Shown here: positions 7,909 through 15,920 of the stretch, one piece after another
Layout of the letters: the number at the start of each line of letters is the position of its first letter
Position numbering within the stretch: the first letter of the stretch is position 1
From: Nitrospira japonica
GTDB taxonomy: Bacteria > Nitrospirota > Thermodesulfovibrionia > Thermodesulfovibrionales > SM23-35
Direction of reading: 5' to 3'
Assembly (NCBI GenBank): GCA_020725385.1
Contig: DYFC01000020.1
Location: 1-33,125, forward strand
DNA length: 33,125 bases
Made by a program: the position numbers and the translations under genes
The notes under the pieces: generated by a model
Told to the model about the DNA's origin: nothing
The model's input: only the letters and a program-made list of their open reading frames with translations
Databases searched by the model: none

Positions 7909-8805
7909 ATGCGTTCGTTCAGAGAAATAAAAGAAGATTATTCATTTAAAGCAGAAGATGAAAATCGTCTTATGGCTTTAAAAGATATTATGGAGGAAAG
8001 TGCCGAGGAAGTAATTGGTGCATTGAATGTATGGATGATGAACACTAAAATAGCTGTCAGACTGCTTGGAGAAACGACAAAGCGTGAACATCTATACGAA
8101 GCTCAGAAAAAATGGTTTCTTGATTTGTTTTCAGGAAAATATGACAGCAGATATTATGAGAGGCTTATTCGAATAGGAATTGTGCATGTGAAAAATAATA
8201 TTGACGCTCATCTTATGAATAGAGCAATTAATATTATTAGAAATTCCTGCATCAATATTATCAATAGACAATGTAAAGATATTGAAGATACAACAAAGAA
8301 TATTATTTCTTTGGATAAAATACTTGATATTAATCTGGATGTTATTACCTCTTCATATATTGAAGAAGAAATAAGAACATATTCACCACTTTATAGAGTA
8401 AAAAGTGTACTTGTAGATTTCTCAGAGAAATTTGTGCAGAGCGCAAATCTTGTACTTGTGATTGCATTAATTGTATTAACTATTGGTGCAATAGGTCTAT
8501 TTGCCTTTGATCTAAAAAAACTTTTTTATGGTGACCTTGAAAGCGGAATTATATCTTCACTCGGCTCTTTATTGATCGTCTGGGTAATGATTGAATTAAT
8601 GAATACCGAAATATCTCACTTGAAAGGCGGTAAATTCAGAATAAGTATTTTTGTTAGTGTTGCACTTGTGGCAATAATAAGGGAAACTATGATTGCAACA
8701 CTTAAACACGAACAGACCGAGATCATGTACTATCTAATCGCATCAATTCTGGTAATCGGTTTTATTTACTGGCTTGTTATTAAAGGTGAAGAAAAGCTTA
8801 GATAA
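7909..8805 (+). CDS. Membrane sensor: N-terminal globin-like (protoglobin/globin-coupled sensor) domain fused to PsiE-family membrane domain
   Basis: 298 residues with two parts. Residues 1 to about 165 are all-helical and resemble globin-coupled-sensor globins; the segment RIGIVHVKNNIDA (88-100) matches their F-helix pattern, with His93 as probable proximal heme ligand. Residues about 179-291 hold four membrane helices (179-202, 212-233, 243-263, 272-291). The segment ELMNTEISHLKGGKFRIS resembles PsiE (phosphate-starvation-inducible E), a family of unknown function. There is no kinase, cyclase or methyl-accepting domain, so the output is unknown. It is divergent from nrfHA, suggesting O2 or NO sensing linked to nitrite respiration. 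No Shine-Dalgarno is seen; TATAAT at 7895-7900 lies 8 bp before the ATG, so the transcript may be leaderless. Confidence 0.7.
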   Translation: MRSFREIKEDYSFKAEDENRLMALKDIMEESAEEVIGALNVWMMNTKIAVRLLGETTKREHLYEAQKKWFLDLFSGKYDSRYYERLIRIGIVHVKNNIDAHLMNRAINIIRNSCINIINRQCKDIEDTTKNIISLDKILDINLDVITSSYIEEEIRTYSPLYRVKSVLVDFSEKFVQSANLVLVIALIVLTIGAIGLFAFDLKKLFYGDLESGIISSLGSLLIVWVMIELMNTEISHLKGGKFRISIFVSVALVAIIRETMIATLKHEQTEIMYYLIASILVIGFIYWLVIKGEEKLR

Positions 8806-8818
8806 TTTTACGGTCTTA

Positions 8819-10045
8819 TTATATAATTCCCAGTGTTTTCCCAACTTTCTTGAAAGCATTTAGAACAAAATCAAGCTGTTCCTCGGTATGAGTTGCCATG
8901 TAACTTGTTCTTATTAAAGCCATTCCGTTTGGCACTGCCGGAGTTACAGCAACATTTGCAAAAACACCTTCTTCCTGTAACATCATTGCCATAAGAAAAG
9001 CTTTTTCATCTTCTCCTACTATAATTGGAATAATCGGTGTCTGGCTATTGCCGATTTTAAACCCTAAATCTCTAAATCCATTTAGCATTTTATTAGTGTT
9101 TTTCCATAATTTTTCTCTTCGTTCAGGTTCATTTTCAATAATATCTACTGCTGCGCTTACAGATGCAACTGAAGCTGGAGGAGGGCTTGCGCTGAAGATC
9201 AAAGAGCGAGCAAAATGTTTTATAAAATGTATTACATCAGAGTCACCTGAGATAAATCCGCCAATAGATGCAAGTGACTTGCTGTAAGTTCCCATTATTA
9301 AATCAACTTCTTTTTCAACTCCGAAATATTCTGCTGTTCCTCTTCCTGTTGCACCAAGAACACCGATTCCGTGAGCATCATCAACCATGAGACGGGCATT
9401 ATATTTTTTACATAAATCAATTATGTCAGGCAGATTGGCTATGTCTCCTTCCATACTAAAAACACCGTCAACGACAACAAGTTTACCTTTGTCTTCATAC
9501 TCTTTCAAAACTCTTTCAAGATCAGCCATATCATTATGTTTGAATTTTTTGACTTCTCCAAAAGAAAGTCTGCAACCATCTATAATACTTGCATGATCCA
9601 TTTTGTCTATAATCACAATATCATCTTTTCCGACCAGTGCTGATATTACTCCAAGATTGACCTGAAATCCTGTAGAAAATACGAGCGCAGCTTCTTTTCT
9701 CATAAATCTTGCAAGTTTTTCTTCAAGCTCAACATGAATGCTAAGGGTTCCATTTAAAAATCTTGAGCCTGCGCAACCTGTTCCATATTTTCTTATGGCT
9801 TCAATAGCAGCTTCTTTGACTTTTGGATGATTTGTAAGACCAAGATAATTATTGGAACCTATCATTATCATTTTTTTGCCATTCATTATAACTTCGGGTT
9901 CCTGAGCGCTTTCAATCATTCTGAAAAATGGATATAGATTATGTGACATTAATGTTTTTGCCTTATCAAATTTAAAACATTTTTCGAATAAGTCCGAAGA
10001 TTTTTTTACAGCCATTTGTGAATCCTGTACCAATCTGCTGTCCAT
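8819..10045 (-). CDS. PLP-dependent alpha-oxoamine synthase (serine palmitoyltransferase / AONS / KBL family)
   Basis: Condenses an amino acid with an acyl-CoA or acyl-ACP and releases CO2. The 408-residue fold-type I enzyme has the family marks: [12 protein letters not shown] (63-74), [14 protein letters not shown] (87-100), His151 in [15 protein letters not shown] (221-231) and the PLP lysine Lys256 in GTYSKSLAS. The [13 protein letters not shown] and SLASIGGF wording is closer to bacterial serine palmitoyltransferase-like enzymes than to biotin-pathway BioF, and no bio genes are near. The ATG at 10045 has AAGGAAGG 6 nt upstream, which favours it over Met11 at 10015. It overlaps the upstream SDR gene by 40 bp, so the two products likely act in one pathway, perhaps sphingoid-base synthesis. 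Substrate not determined. Confidence 0.85.
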   Translation of the reverse strand: MDSRLVQDSQMAVKKSSDLFEKCFKFDKAKTLMSHNLYPFFRMIESAQEPEVIMNGKKMIMIGSNNYLGLTNHPKVKEAAIEAIRKYGTGCAGSRFLNGTLSIHVELEEKLARFMRKEAALVFSTGFQVNLGVISALVGKDDIVIIDKMDHASIIDGCRLSFGEVKKFKHNDMADLERVLKEYEDKGKLVVVDGVFSMEGDIANLPDIIDLCKKYNARLMVDDAHGIGVLGATGRGTAEYFGVEKEVDLIMGTYSKSLASIGGFISGDSDVIHFIKHFARSLIFSASPPPASVASVSAAVDIIENEPERREKLWKNTNKMLNGFRDLGFKIGNSQTPIIPIIVGEDEKAFLMAMMLQEEGVFANVAVTPAVPNGMALIRTSYMATHTEEQLDFVLNAFKKVGKTLGII

Positions 10046-10965
10046 TTTATTCCTTCCTTTAGTCCAACTTTTGGGGTAAAACCAATTTCATTTTTTATTT
10101 TCATAGAATCACAAACCCAGTATGAATGTTGAAAATCCTTTATTCTGTCTCTATTAATTATACTCTGTCTATTCATTTTTTCGCTAATAAAAGCTACGAA
10201 AGGCATCACAAATTTAGGAACTTTTATTGGATTAGCTTTTACATTCAATGCTGATGATATTTCCATCGCTATTTGTTCACCTGTATATGATTTGTTATCT
10301 GAAAGAAAATATATCTTATCTTTTGCCTTTTCATTTTCTGCACATAATATAATACCATGAATAAGGTCTTCAACATAAAGTAAAGAATAATAACATTTTC
10401 CAAGATCAAAGAAAAAACCTTTTTTTATCAGCTTAAACATAACAAGCATGTCTTTATCTCTCGGCCCGTATATAGCAGGTGGCCGTAAAATTGTAAAAGG
10501 TATTTTACCTTTGTATCTTAAAACAGCTTTTTCTGCTTCGAGTTTGCTTTTACCGTAATCAGAAACAGGTGCAGGAGATGATATTTCATTAACAGGAACT
10601 CCATCTTTACCGGGGCCAACAGCAGCAAGACTGCTAATGAAAATAAATCTTTTTAGTCTTGAATTATTTGAAATTTTCTTTAAAAGATTTTCGGTTCCTT
10701 TAGTGTTGACAGCAAAAAAAGCTTCTTTTGAAGTTGATTTTGTGAGTCCTGCAAGATGAAAGATATAATCAAAATCATCTATTATGCAATTTAAGGACTC
10801 GGGAATTGTACAATCACCTTTAAGAAAATTAACTCCGGAAGTTTCCAGCCATTTTATATTAGAGTTATTTCTTGAAAGGCAAGCAACTTCATAGCCTTTT
10901 CGTATAAGTTCCTCACAAAGGTGACTGCCGATAAACCCGGTCGCCCCTGTTACCAGAGCTTTCAT
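10006..10965 (-). CDS. Extended SDR, NAD(P)-dependent epimerase/dehydratase/reductase
   Basis: A 319-residue extended short-chain dehydrogenase. The N-terminal nucleotide-binding motif is [10 protein letters not shown] (7-16); the catalytic pair is Tyr137 and Lys141 in YGKSK, with Ser111/112 completing the triad. It is followed by [10 protein letters not shown], typical of sugar-nucleotide epimerases and of the extended SDRs acting on lipids. Its 3' end overlaps the serine-palmitoyltransferase-like gene. In Caulobacter-type sphingolipid synthesis an extended SDR (CerR) acts with Spt, so a keto-lipid reductase is plausible. A nucleotide-sugar epimerase is the alternative. The substrate is not evident. 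Confidence 0.8.
   Translation of the reverse strand: MKALVTGATGFIGSHLCEELIRKGYEVACLSRNNSNIKWLETSGVNFLKGDCTIPESLNCIIDDFDYIFHLAGLTKSTSKEAFFAVNTKGTENLLKKISNNSRLKRFIFISSLAAVGPGKDGVPVNEISSPAPVSDYGKSKLEAEKAVLRYKGKIPFTILRPPAIYGPRDKDMLVMFKLIKKGFFFDLGKCYYSLLYVEDLIHGIILCAENEKAKDKIYFLSDNKSYTGEQIAMEISSALNVKANPIKVPKFVMPFVAFISEKMNRQSIINRDRIKDFQHSYWVCDSMKIKNEIGFTPKVGLKEGIKWTADWYRIHKWL
10052..10059 (-). promoter_or_regulatory. Shine-Dalgarno selecting the upstream start of the PLP enzyme
   Basis: AAGGAAGG on the minus strand lies 6 nt before the ATG at 10045, inside the 3' end of the SDR gene. It supports a 40-bp gene overlap over the internal Met11 start, which has only a weaker AGGA. Confidence 0.6.
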
Positions 10966-11020
10966 AAGATACTATTTTTATTTAAACTATAAAAAAGTGT
11001 CAAGATGGAGAGCCTTTAAT

Positions 11021-11863
11021 TTATATCCTCATGGATTCAAGTCTTGCGATTCTTTCTTCAATAGGCGGATGTGTGCTGAATAGTTTAAGAAGGCCGCCTC
11101 CTGATAATGGATTTACGATAAACATATGAGAGGTAGCTGGATTAGCTTCCATAGGTATCTTCTGGGAAGCCATGTGAAGTTTCTTCAATGCACCGGAAAG
11201 ATATTTGGGGTTGCCCGCTATTTTTGCTCCGCCTTCATCAGCAGCATATTCTCTGGAACGTGAAATAGCCATCTGAACTATCATTGCTGCAATCGGTCCA
11301 ACGATCATCATTACGAAAGCAGCTATAGGATTTCCACCTTCTTCATCATCTCCTCTATGTCCTCCAAATATCATAGCCCATTGTGCCATTTGAGCAAGAT
11401 AACTTATGGCACCTGCGATTGTAGCAGCGATTGTACTGATAAGAATATCCCTATGCTTCACATGTGCAAGTTCGTGGCCAATAACACCTTCGAGTTCTTC
11501 GCGGGTTAGAATGCGCATAATTCCAGTAGTTACAGCTACTGCAGCGTGTTTTGGATTTCTACCTGTGGCAAATGCATTTGGTTGATCTTCTTCAATTATA
11601 TAAACTCTTGGCATTGGAATTTCAGCCTTCTGCGCAAGTCTTCTTACAATACTATATAATTCAGGTGACTGGGATTCTGTTACTTCTTTTGCCCCGTACA
11701 TTTTAAGAACTATCTTATCACTGAACCAATATGTAACAAAATTCATTGTAAGGGCAAAAATCAGTGCGATAGTCATACCTTGTTTTCCACCTATTGCACC
11801 TCCAGCCCAGACAAGTATAAGAGTTAAAGCAACAAGCAAAACCATGGTTTTTATATTATTCAT
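11021..11863 (-). CDS. htpX: Membrane zinc metalloprotease HtpX (M48)
   Basis: Integral membrane protease for quality control of damaged membrane proteins. The 280 residues begin with two hydrophobic segments (about 5-24 and 28-46). The zinc motif HELAH is at 130-134, and the third ligand is probably Glu205 in [10 protein letters not shown]. Further hydrophobic stretches (about 142-165 and 180-200) separate the two, as usual for HtpX. GGAGGT lies 10 nt upstream of the ATG. It follows resB-ccsA in the same direction after a 103-bp gap that contains a short inverted repeat (GGCAGA 11902-11907, TCTGCC 11915-11920), so it may have its own promoter. Confidence 0.95.
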   Translation of the reverse strand: MNNIKTMVLLVALTLILVWAGGAIGGKQGMTIALIFALTMNFVTYWFSDKIVLKMYGAKEVTESQSPELYSIVRRLAQKAEIPMPRVYIIEEDQPNAFATGRNPKHAAVAVTTGIMRILTREELEGVIGHELAHVKHRDILISTIAATIAGAISYLAQMAQWAMIFGGHRGDDEEGGNPIAAFVMMIVGPIAAMIVQMAISRSREYAADEGGAKIAGNPKYLSGALKKLHMASQKIPMEANPATSHMFIVNPLSGGGLLKLFSTHPPIEERIARLESMRI

Positions 11864-11966
11864 AAGAAACGTTACCTCCGTTTTTCTATTTAAGGGTTTA
11901 CGGCAGATGAAATTTCTGCCATTGATATTAATTAATACTAACGTAAATTATAGAATGATTTCAAGA

Positions 11967-13049
11967 TTACTGCGAGCCATAAGAATGTAATCCTGATAAT
12001 AGTAGATTAACCCCAAGATATGTAAATATAACTGCCATAAATCCTATAACAGCTACTATTGCAGCTTTTTTGCCTTTCCATCCTCTAACAAATCTGCTAT
12101 GAATATAAAAAGCATAAATAAACCAAGTTATTAATGACCATGTCTCTTTCGGATCCCAGCTCCAGTAAACACCCCACGCCTGATCAGCCCATATTGCGCC
12201 GAAAATAAGCCCCCCTAAGGTAAAAATAGGAAAACCCACAGCAATACTTTTGTATGTAATTTCATCAAGCATGTCAGCGGAAAGGCCGAATTTAATTAAA
12301 ATTCTTTTAAGAATAAAACCATATTTCCATACAATAAAAATTATAGCAAATGAAATTAACCAGCTAATAATATTGACAGTAGCAGATGGATGGAGAAAAG
12401 AAGTCTTGAAAAGATAACTTTTAATAAATATTTCCGGACGCACTTTTACTTTGAATGTAAGGAAATCAATTCCCATAGAAAGAATAAGTATTGCAAAAAG
12501 TCCGAATGTTAAAGTCCAGAAAATATACGCAGGCTCATTTTTTTTCTCTGTGTTAAGAATAAGATACATTATTCCTGTACTAAAAGATATAGCAAAAGCA
12601 GCATAAGCAATAAAACTCATTGTTACGTGCGCAAGAAGCCAGTTGCTTTTAAGTGCTGGAACCAATGGTTGAATTTCCTTTGTAACTCCTGTTAAATCAA
12701 TAAAAGCAAGTACAAGTCCTGCGATTGGTGTTACGAAAGCTCCGAATGATCGGTTCTTAAATTTAAATTCAATTATTAAATATCCTAAAATCAAACACCA
12801 TACAAAGAAAGTAAGGGATTCATATAGATTTGTAAGCGGAGCTGATCTTATAAAACCCATTCCGCTTAATTCAGCAAATTCTTTCCATCTGAGTGCTATT
12901 GCAAATGTTTGGGAAATAAAGCCTAAGATTGTAAATGAGGTTGCAATAATTCCTACAGGATTATTTCTGAAAGCAAGATATATAAAATAAATCATCATGG
13001 CAATAAAATATGCCATGGTCGAGATGCCAAATAGGAGAGGACTTTCCAT
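11967..13049 (-). CDS. ccsA: Cytochrome c biogenesis protein CcsA/ResC (system II heme handling)
   Basis: With ResB it exports heme and attaches it to apocytochromes c outside the membrane. The 360-residue polytopic protein carries the tryptophan-rich WWD-type heme motif from about 292 (WGVYWSWDPKETW) and a C-terminal GLHSYG whose histidine is a usual heme ligand. Its ATG directly abuts the resB stop (TAAATG), with AAGGAAGGAG upstream, so the pair is coupled. nrfH and nrfA, about 4 kb away, together need nine hemes, including one CxxCK site that in some bacteria requires a specialised system II lyase. The names CcsA, CcsB and ResC are used inconsistently for this family. Confidence 0.93.
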   Translation of the reverse strand: MESPLLFGISTMAYFIAMMIYFIYLAFRNNPVGIIATSFTILGFISQTFAIALRWKEFAELSGMGFIRSAPLTNLYESLTFFVWCLILGYLIIEFKFKNRSFGAFVTPIAGLVLAFIDLTGVTKEIQPLVPALKSNWLLAHVTMSFIAYAAFAISFSTGIMYLILNTEKKNEPAYIFWTLTFGLFAILILSMGIDFLTFKVKVRPEIFIKSYLFKTSFLHPSATVNIISWLISFAIIFIVWKYGFILKRILIKFGLSADMLDEITYKSIAVGFPIFTLGGLIFGAIWADQAWGVYWSWDPKETWSLITWFIYAFYIHSRFVRGWKGKKAAIVAVIGFMAVIFTYLGVNLLLSGLHSYGSQ

Positions 13050-14480
13050 TTATTTAGCTCCTTCCTTGTTTTTGGATAAGGTAGAAACAATCATGTCTAT
13101 TTTTCTTTCAAAAGCAGCCCTGTTTTTATTAGTATTTGCACCAATAACAATTCTTGTATACTGTTTGTCTGCTATAAGTTTTACCCATATTCTACGGTGA
13201 CTTAAGAAGAATGCTGTAAAGAGTCCTATGCTTATTAGGATGCAGCCAAGATAAACAAGCCATACGCCCGGATCTTTTCTAACCTGAAGCCCTGTGTATT
13301 CAACACCCCAATAATTATAGAATTCGACTCTATTGCCATCAGGAAGTTGCCATGATTCAGGATGTCTTTTAAATATCCACCCCGAAAATTTATGTTTACC
13401 TGATTCGGTAAAATCAATTAAAACAGCAGGATTATTCATCATATTAGTATAAGTAAAAGTGTTTCCTCTTTCATCGTATCTTAAAGCAGGACTGAAATCA
13501 ATTATTCTTCCTGTAAGGTTTGTTCCGGGAATCTGGAAAGAATCTCCGAATCTTAGGTTGAGCAGGTTTGATTTGCCATCTTTTGACACAACATTAAAAA
13601 TGAATATTCCTCTTCCAAGTCCATTTGGAATAATGCCATAGCTTGACTGATAAAATGTTATGCCTTCATATGTCAAAGGATCATTTACTGTTATTGATTT
13701 TTTAACCACTTCTTTCCCGTCTTTTATAATGGTTAGCCAGCTTCTATATTCTTTTGGCATATCGGACATGCCGTAAAACTCTGTTTCAAAATTTTCGCAT
13801 TTTACCAGGAAATCCAAAGTTAGGACTTTATCCCCTGAAATAACAGTGTTTGAAACAGTTCCTTCACCAACTTCCATATATCCTTTAAATCCTAATTTTA
13901 TACCTATAAGCGCACCAATTAAAATCAGAAGAATGCTCATGTGTGTTAGATAAACACCTAACCTGCTGTAATTCCATTTCTGTCCGAAAAATTGGAATCC
14001 ATTATCTTCTTTAACTTCATTACATTTGAACCCGGATTTTTTCAAGGTATCCGAAACAAAAAATTTAATATTGTCAGGTGTATTTTTAATAGTGAATTCT
14101 CTATTTATAAGAAATTTTTTTAGAGTTTCTTCAGGTAAAGGTAACATTGGTTCTTTGACAAGTTTCCAGATCTTTGGAAGTCTGTCGAGTGAGCAAATAA
14201 TAAGGTTTAAAGCAAATAACGCAAGAAGAGATATGAACCACCATGAGCGGTACATATTGAAAAAGCCGAGTTTATCAAAGATCTCATAAAGTGTGGGAGC
14301 TAAGGATTCACTAAAAAGACGTGACAATATTTGCAAATTTTTTGCAGGATCTTCCCTTTGCTCAAGTATAGTACCAATTATAGAAGTAGTCGCAATCAGA
14401 GCAAAAATAATGATGGCAAATTTTACAGAGGCAAAAAAAGCCCAGATTTTATCTATTAAAGTACTCTTTTCTTTTTCCAA
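13050..14480 (-). CDS. resB: Cytochrome c biogenesis protein ResB
   Basis: Partner of CcsA/ResC in system II cytochrome c maturation. 476 residues with the ResB layout: N-terminal membrane helices (about 10-30 and 70-92), a third near 175-195 (YLTHMSILLILIGALIG), a large extracytoplasmic domain (about 200-395) with TYEGITFYQSSYG, and a final helix (about 405-425). The start is TTG at 14480, preceded by GAGGT with a 9-nt spacer (14490-14494). It is immediately upstream of ccsA. A lipoprotein gene lies 93 bp upstream in the same direction. Confidence 0.93.
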   Translation of the reverse strand: MEKEKSTLIDKIWAFFASVKFAIIIFALIATTSIIGTILEQREDPAKNLQILSRLFSESLAPTLYEIFDKLGFFNMYRSWWFISLLALFALNLIICSLDRLPKIWKLVKEPMLPLPEETLKKFLINREFTIKNTPDNIKFFVSDTLKKSGFKCNEVKEDNGFQFFGQKWNYSRLGVYLTHMSILLILIGALIGIKLGFKGYMEVGEGTVSNTVISGDKVLTLDFLVKCENFETEFYGMSDMPKEYRSWLTIIKDGKEVVKKSITVNDPLTYEGITFYQSSYGIIPNGLGRGIFIFNVVSKDGKSNLLNLRFGDSFQIPGTNLTGRIIDFSPALRYDERGNTFTYTNMMNNPAVLIDFTESGKHKFSGWIFKRHPESWQLPDGNRVEFYNYWGVEYTGLQVRKDPGVWLVYLGCILISIGLFTAFFLSHRRIWVKLIADKQYTRIVIGANTNKNRAAFERKIDMIVSTLSKNKEGAK

Positions 14481-14489
14481 TTAGAAGTT

Positions 14490-14494
14490 ACCTC
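14490..14494 (-). promoter_or_regulatory. Shine-Dalgarno that fixes the resB TTG start
   Basis: GAGGT on the minus strand lies 9 nt before TTG at 14480. No in-frame ATG is available near the family N terminus, so TTG is preferred. Confidence 0.55.
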
Positions 14495-14573
14495 AAAGTT
14501 TTTTATTTTAATATTTTTAACTTGTTCAAAACAAGGATTTTATTCAGGGCAAATTAAAAGATGGAAAAGTTTT

Positions 14574-14888
14574 TTATTTTTTTAATGATACCCTACCTGT
14601 TGATGGGTCATACTCGTATTTTGAGATATCAATTTTTGCACCCATAAATTCTTCTGCTGCCTCAAGACTCTCGGGATATTTGCCATTTGTGGCATAATAA
14701 CTCTGAATTGCTCTTTTGACAGCGTCAAGATTTGCAGTTTCTCCTGCCTTCTGCCCTTTTTTGTATGAATCTATTAAAGCATCTCCGTATTCAGAGACAG
14801 GATTTTTAGGCTTTTCATCACATGCAATAATGAATAAAGTGAATAATAAAAAAAGAACCACTGCTATTTTATAGGTATTCATATTCAT
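14574..14888 (-). CDS. Small lipoprotein with pseudopilin-like C-terminal segment
   Basis: 104 residues. A short N terminus and a hydrophobic stretch end in FIIAC, with Cys23 as probable lipid-attachment site. Residues about 50-104 (NLDAVKRAIQSYYATNGKYPESLE, then a YEYDPSTGRVSL-type ending) closely resemble the soluble part of GspG-type pseudopilins. The type III signal peptide and long N-terminal helix of a true pilin are missing. The helix-strand module therefore sits on a lipid anchor instead. It is upstream of resB in the same direction. A second ATG two codons in is an alternative start. Function unknown. Confidence 0.7.
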   Translation of the reverse strand: MNMNTYKIAVVLFLLFTLFIIACDEKPKNPVSEYGDALIDSYKKGQKAGETANLDAVKRAIQSYYATNGKYPESLEAAEEFMGAKIDISKYEYDPSTGRVSLKK

Positions 14889-14932
14889 ATTTTATGTATA
14901 GCTAAATTTTCTGTCAAATGAAAACGAAATTC

Positions 14933-15000
14933 TCCAATCCTGCCACCAAACCAGCAGGCGAACAAGTTGGGAAATAGTACTCCCTAACCGAAAATTTGTT
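14933..15000 (-). other. Possible structured non-coding segment between cooC-like gene and lipoprotein gene
   Basis: Two imperfect hairpins lie in the 149-bp gap: CCTGC (14939-14943) with GCAGG (14954-14958), and GTTGGGA (near 14966-14972) with TCCCTAAC (14981-14988, one bulge). This could be a leader RNA or an intergenic repeat. I recognise no riboswitch class. Confidence 0.3.
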
Positions 15001-15037
15001 ATCCTTATCTGTTTTTAAAAAGTAATAAAAAATAAGA

Positions 15038-15808
15038 TTATAGGACAGTAAGAGAATCAAGCATTTTAAATAATGATTGTAATGCAATAGAGGAATAGGG
15101 CAAATCAAATACAGGTTTGCCAAGTAAATCTATATTAAATATATTTTGATCTTGAGGAATAACTCCGGATATATTCAATCCATATCCTTTACCTGTTTCA
15201 ATCAATTTTTCTTCTCCTCCACTACCTGATACCCTATTAATAATAACAACTCGTTTCTCTATATCCAGTTCCAGTTCATCCACAAGTAAATTAATTCTCT
15301 TTGCAGTTTCCAATCCTCTTATGGAAGGGTCGCTTATAATTAAAAGCAGGTTAACCTTATGTGTTGTCCTTCTGCTGAGATGCTCCATGCCTGCTTCATT
15401 ATCGATTACAACATAAGGATAAGATTCGGAAAGTTTATCAGTATATTTCCTGATAATATTATTTGCAGCACAATAACATCCCGGTCCTTCAGGTCTTCCC
15501 ATTACGAGCAAATCAAAACCTTTTGATTCTATTAATGACTGTTGAATCTGGTAATCAAAAAGTTGTTCCATAGACATGCCCCCGGGACGTTCAGACCCGC
15601 TTCTTATAATATTTAGCGAATCTTCCCTTAATTTGCCTATTGTTTGGTGTACTTCAACACCAAGTGCCTGATTAAGACAATTGTTGGAATCAGCATCAAC
15701 AGCAAGTACGGGTTTATTTTTTTTCTCAATGAGATAACGGATTGTTAACCCGGCAATAGTGGTTTTTCCGGTGCCGCCTTTTCCTGCAAGAGCAATAATA
15801 TAAGCCAT
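15038..15808 (-). CDS. CooC/AcsF-type nickel-insertion P-loop ATPase
   Basis: A MinD/ParA-fold ATPase of the CooC family, which loads nickel into carbon monoxide dehydrogenase or acetyl-CoA synthase. The 256 residues carry the deviant Walker A GKGGTGKTT (9-17), VDADSNNCLNQALG, and the family's CxC metal-binding motif, Cys111 and Cys113 in GPGCYC. The DNEAGMEH and SDPSIRGLETAKRI segments are also typical. No CODH or ACS gene is in the window, so its client is elsewhere; a Wood-Ljungdahl or CO-using metabolism is implied, not shown. No convincing Shine-Dalgarno precedes the ATG. The 112-bp gap to the upstream MurU-AmgK gene shows no clear feature. Confidence 0.88.
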   Translation of the reverse strand: MAYIIALAGKGGTGKTTIAGLTIRYLIEKKNKPVLAVDADSNNCLNQALGVEVHQTIGKLREDSLNIIRSGSERPGGMSMEQLFDYQIQQSLIESKGFDLLVMGRPEGPGCYCAANNIIRKYTDKLSESYPYVVIDNEAGMEHLSRRTTHKVNLLLIISDPSIRGLETAKRINLLVDELELDIEKRVVIINRVSGSGGEEKLIETGKGYGLNISGVIPQDQNIFNIDLLGKPVFDLPYSSIALQSLFKMLDSLTVL

Positions 15809-15920
15809 AAATAATTATAACTTAAAAATGCTATTAAGTATCTTTCGACCTTTAAACCTTACAGCTTTCAAACTTGCTGGCTATCTTGTGCGCCATTTCA
15901 ACTGTTTTGTGGTTGTGATA

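Noticed and set aside
11902..11920. Inverted repeat GGCAGA/TCTGCC as a ccsA terminator
   Set aside because: On the minus strand no T-run follows, and it lies close to the htpX start, so a terminator cannot be supported.
14521..14535. CTTGTT-CAA-AACAAG hairpin between the lipoprotein gene and resB
   Set aside because: Only 6-bp arms with AT-rich composition and no clear T-run; could be chance.
14914..15123. 69-residue minus-strand ORF between the lipoprotein and the CooC-like gene
   Set aside because: Overlaps the 3' end of the CooC-like gene, has no ribosome site or recognisable domain, and lies over the hairpin segment.
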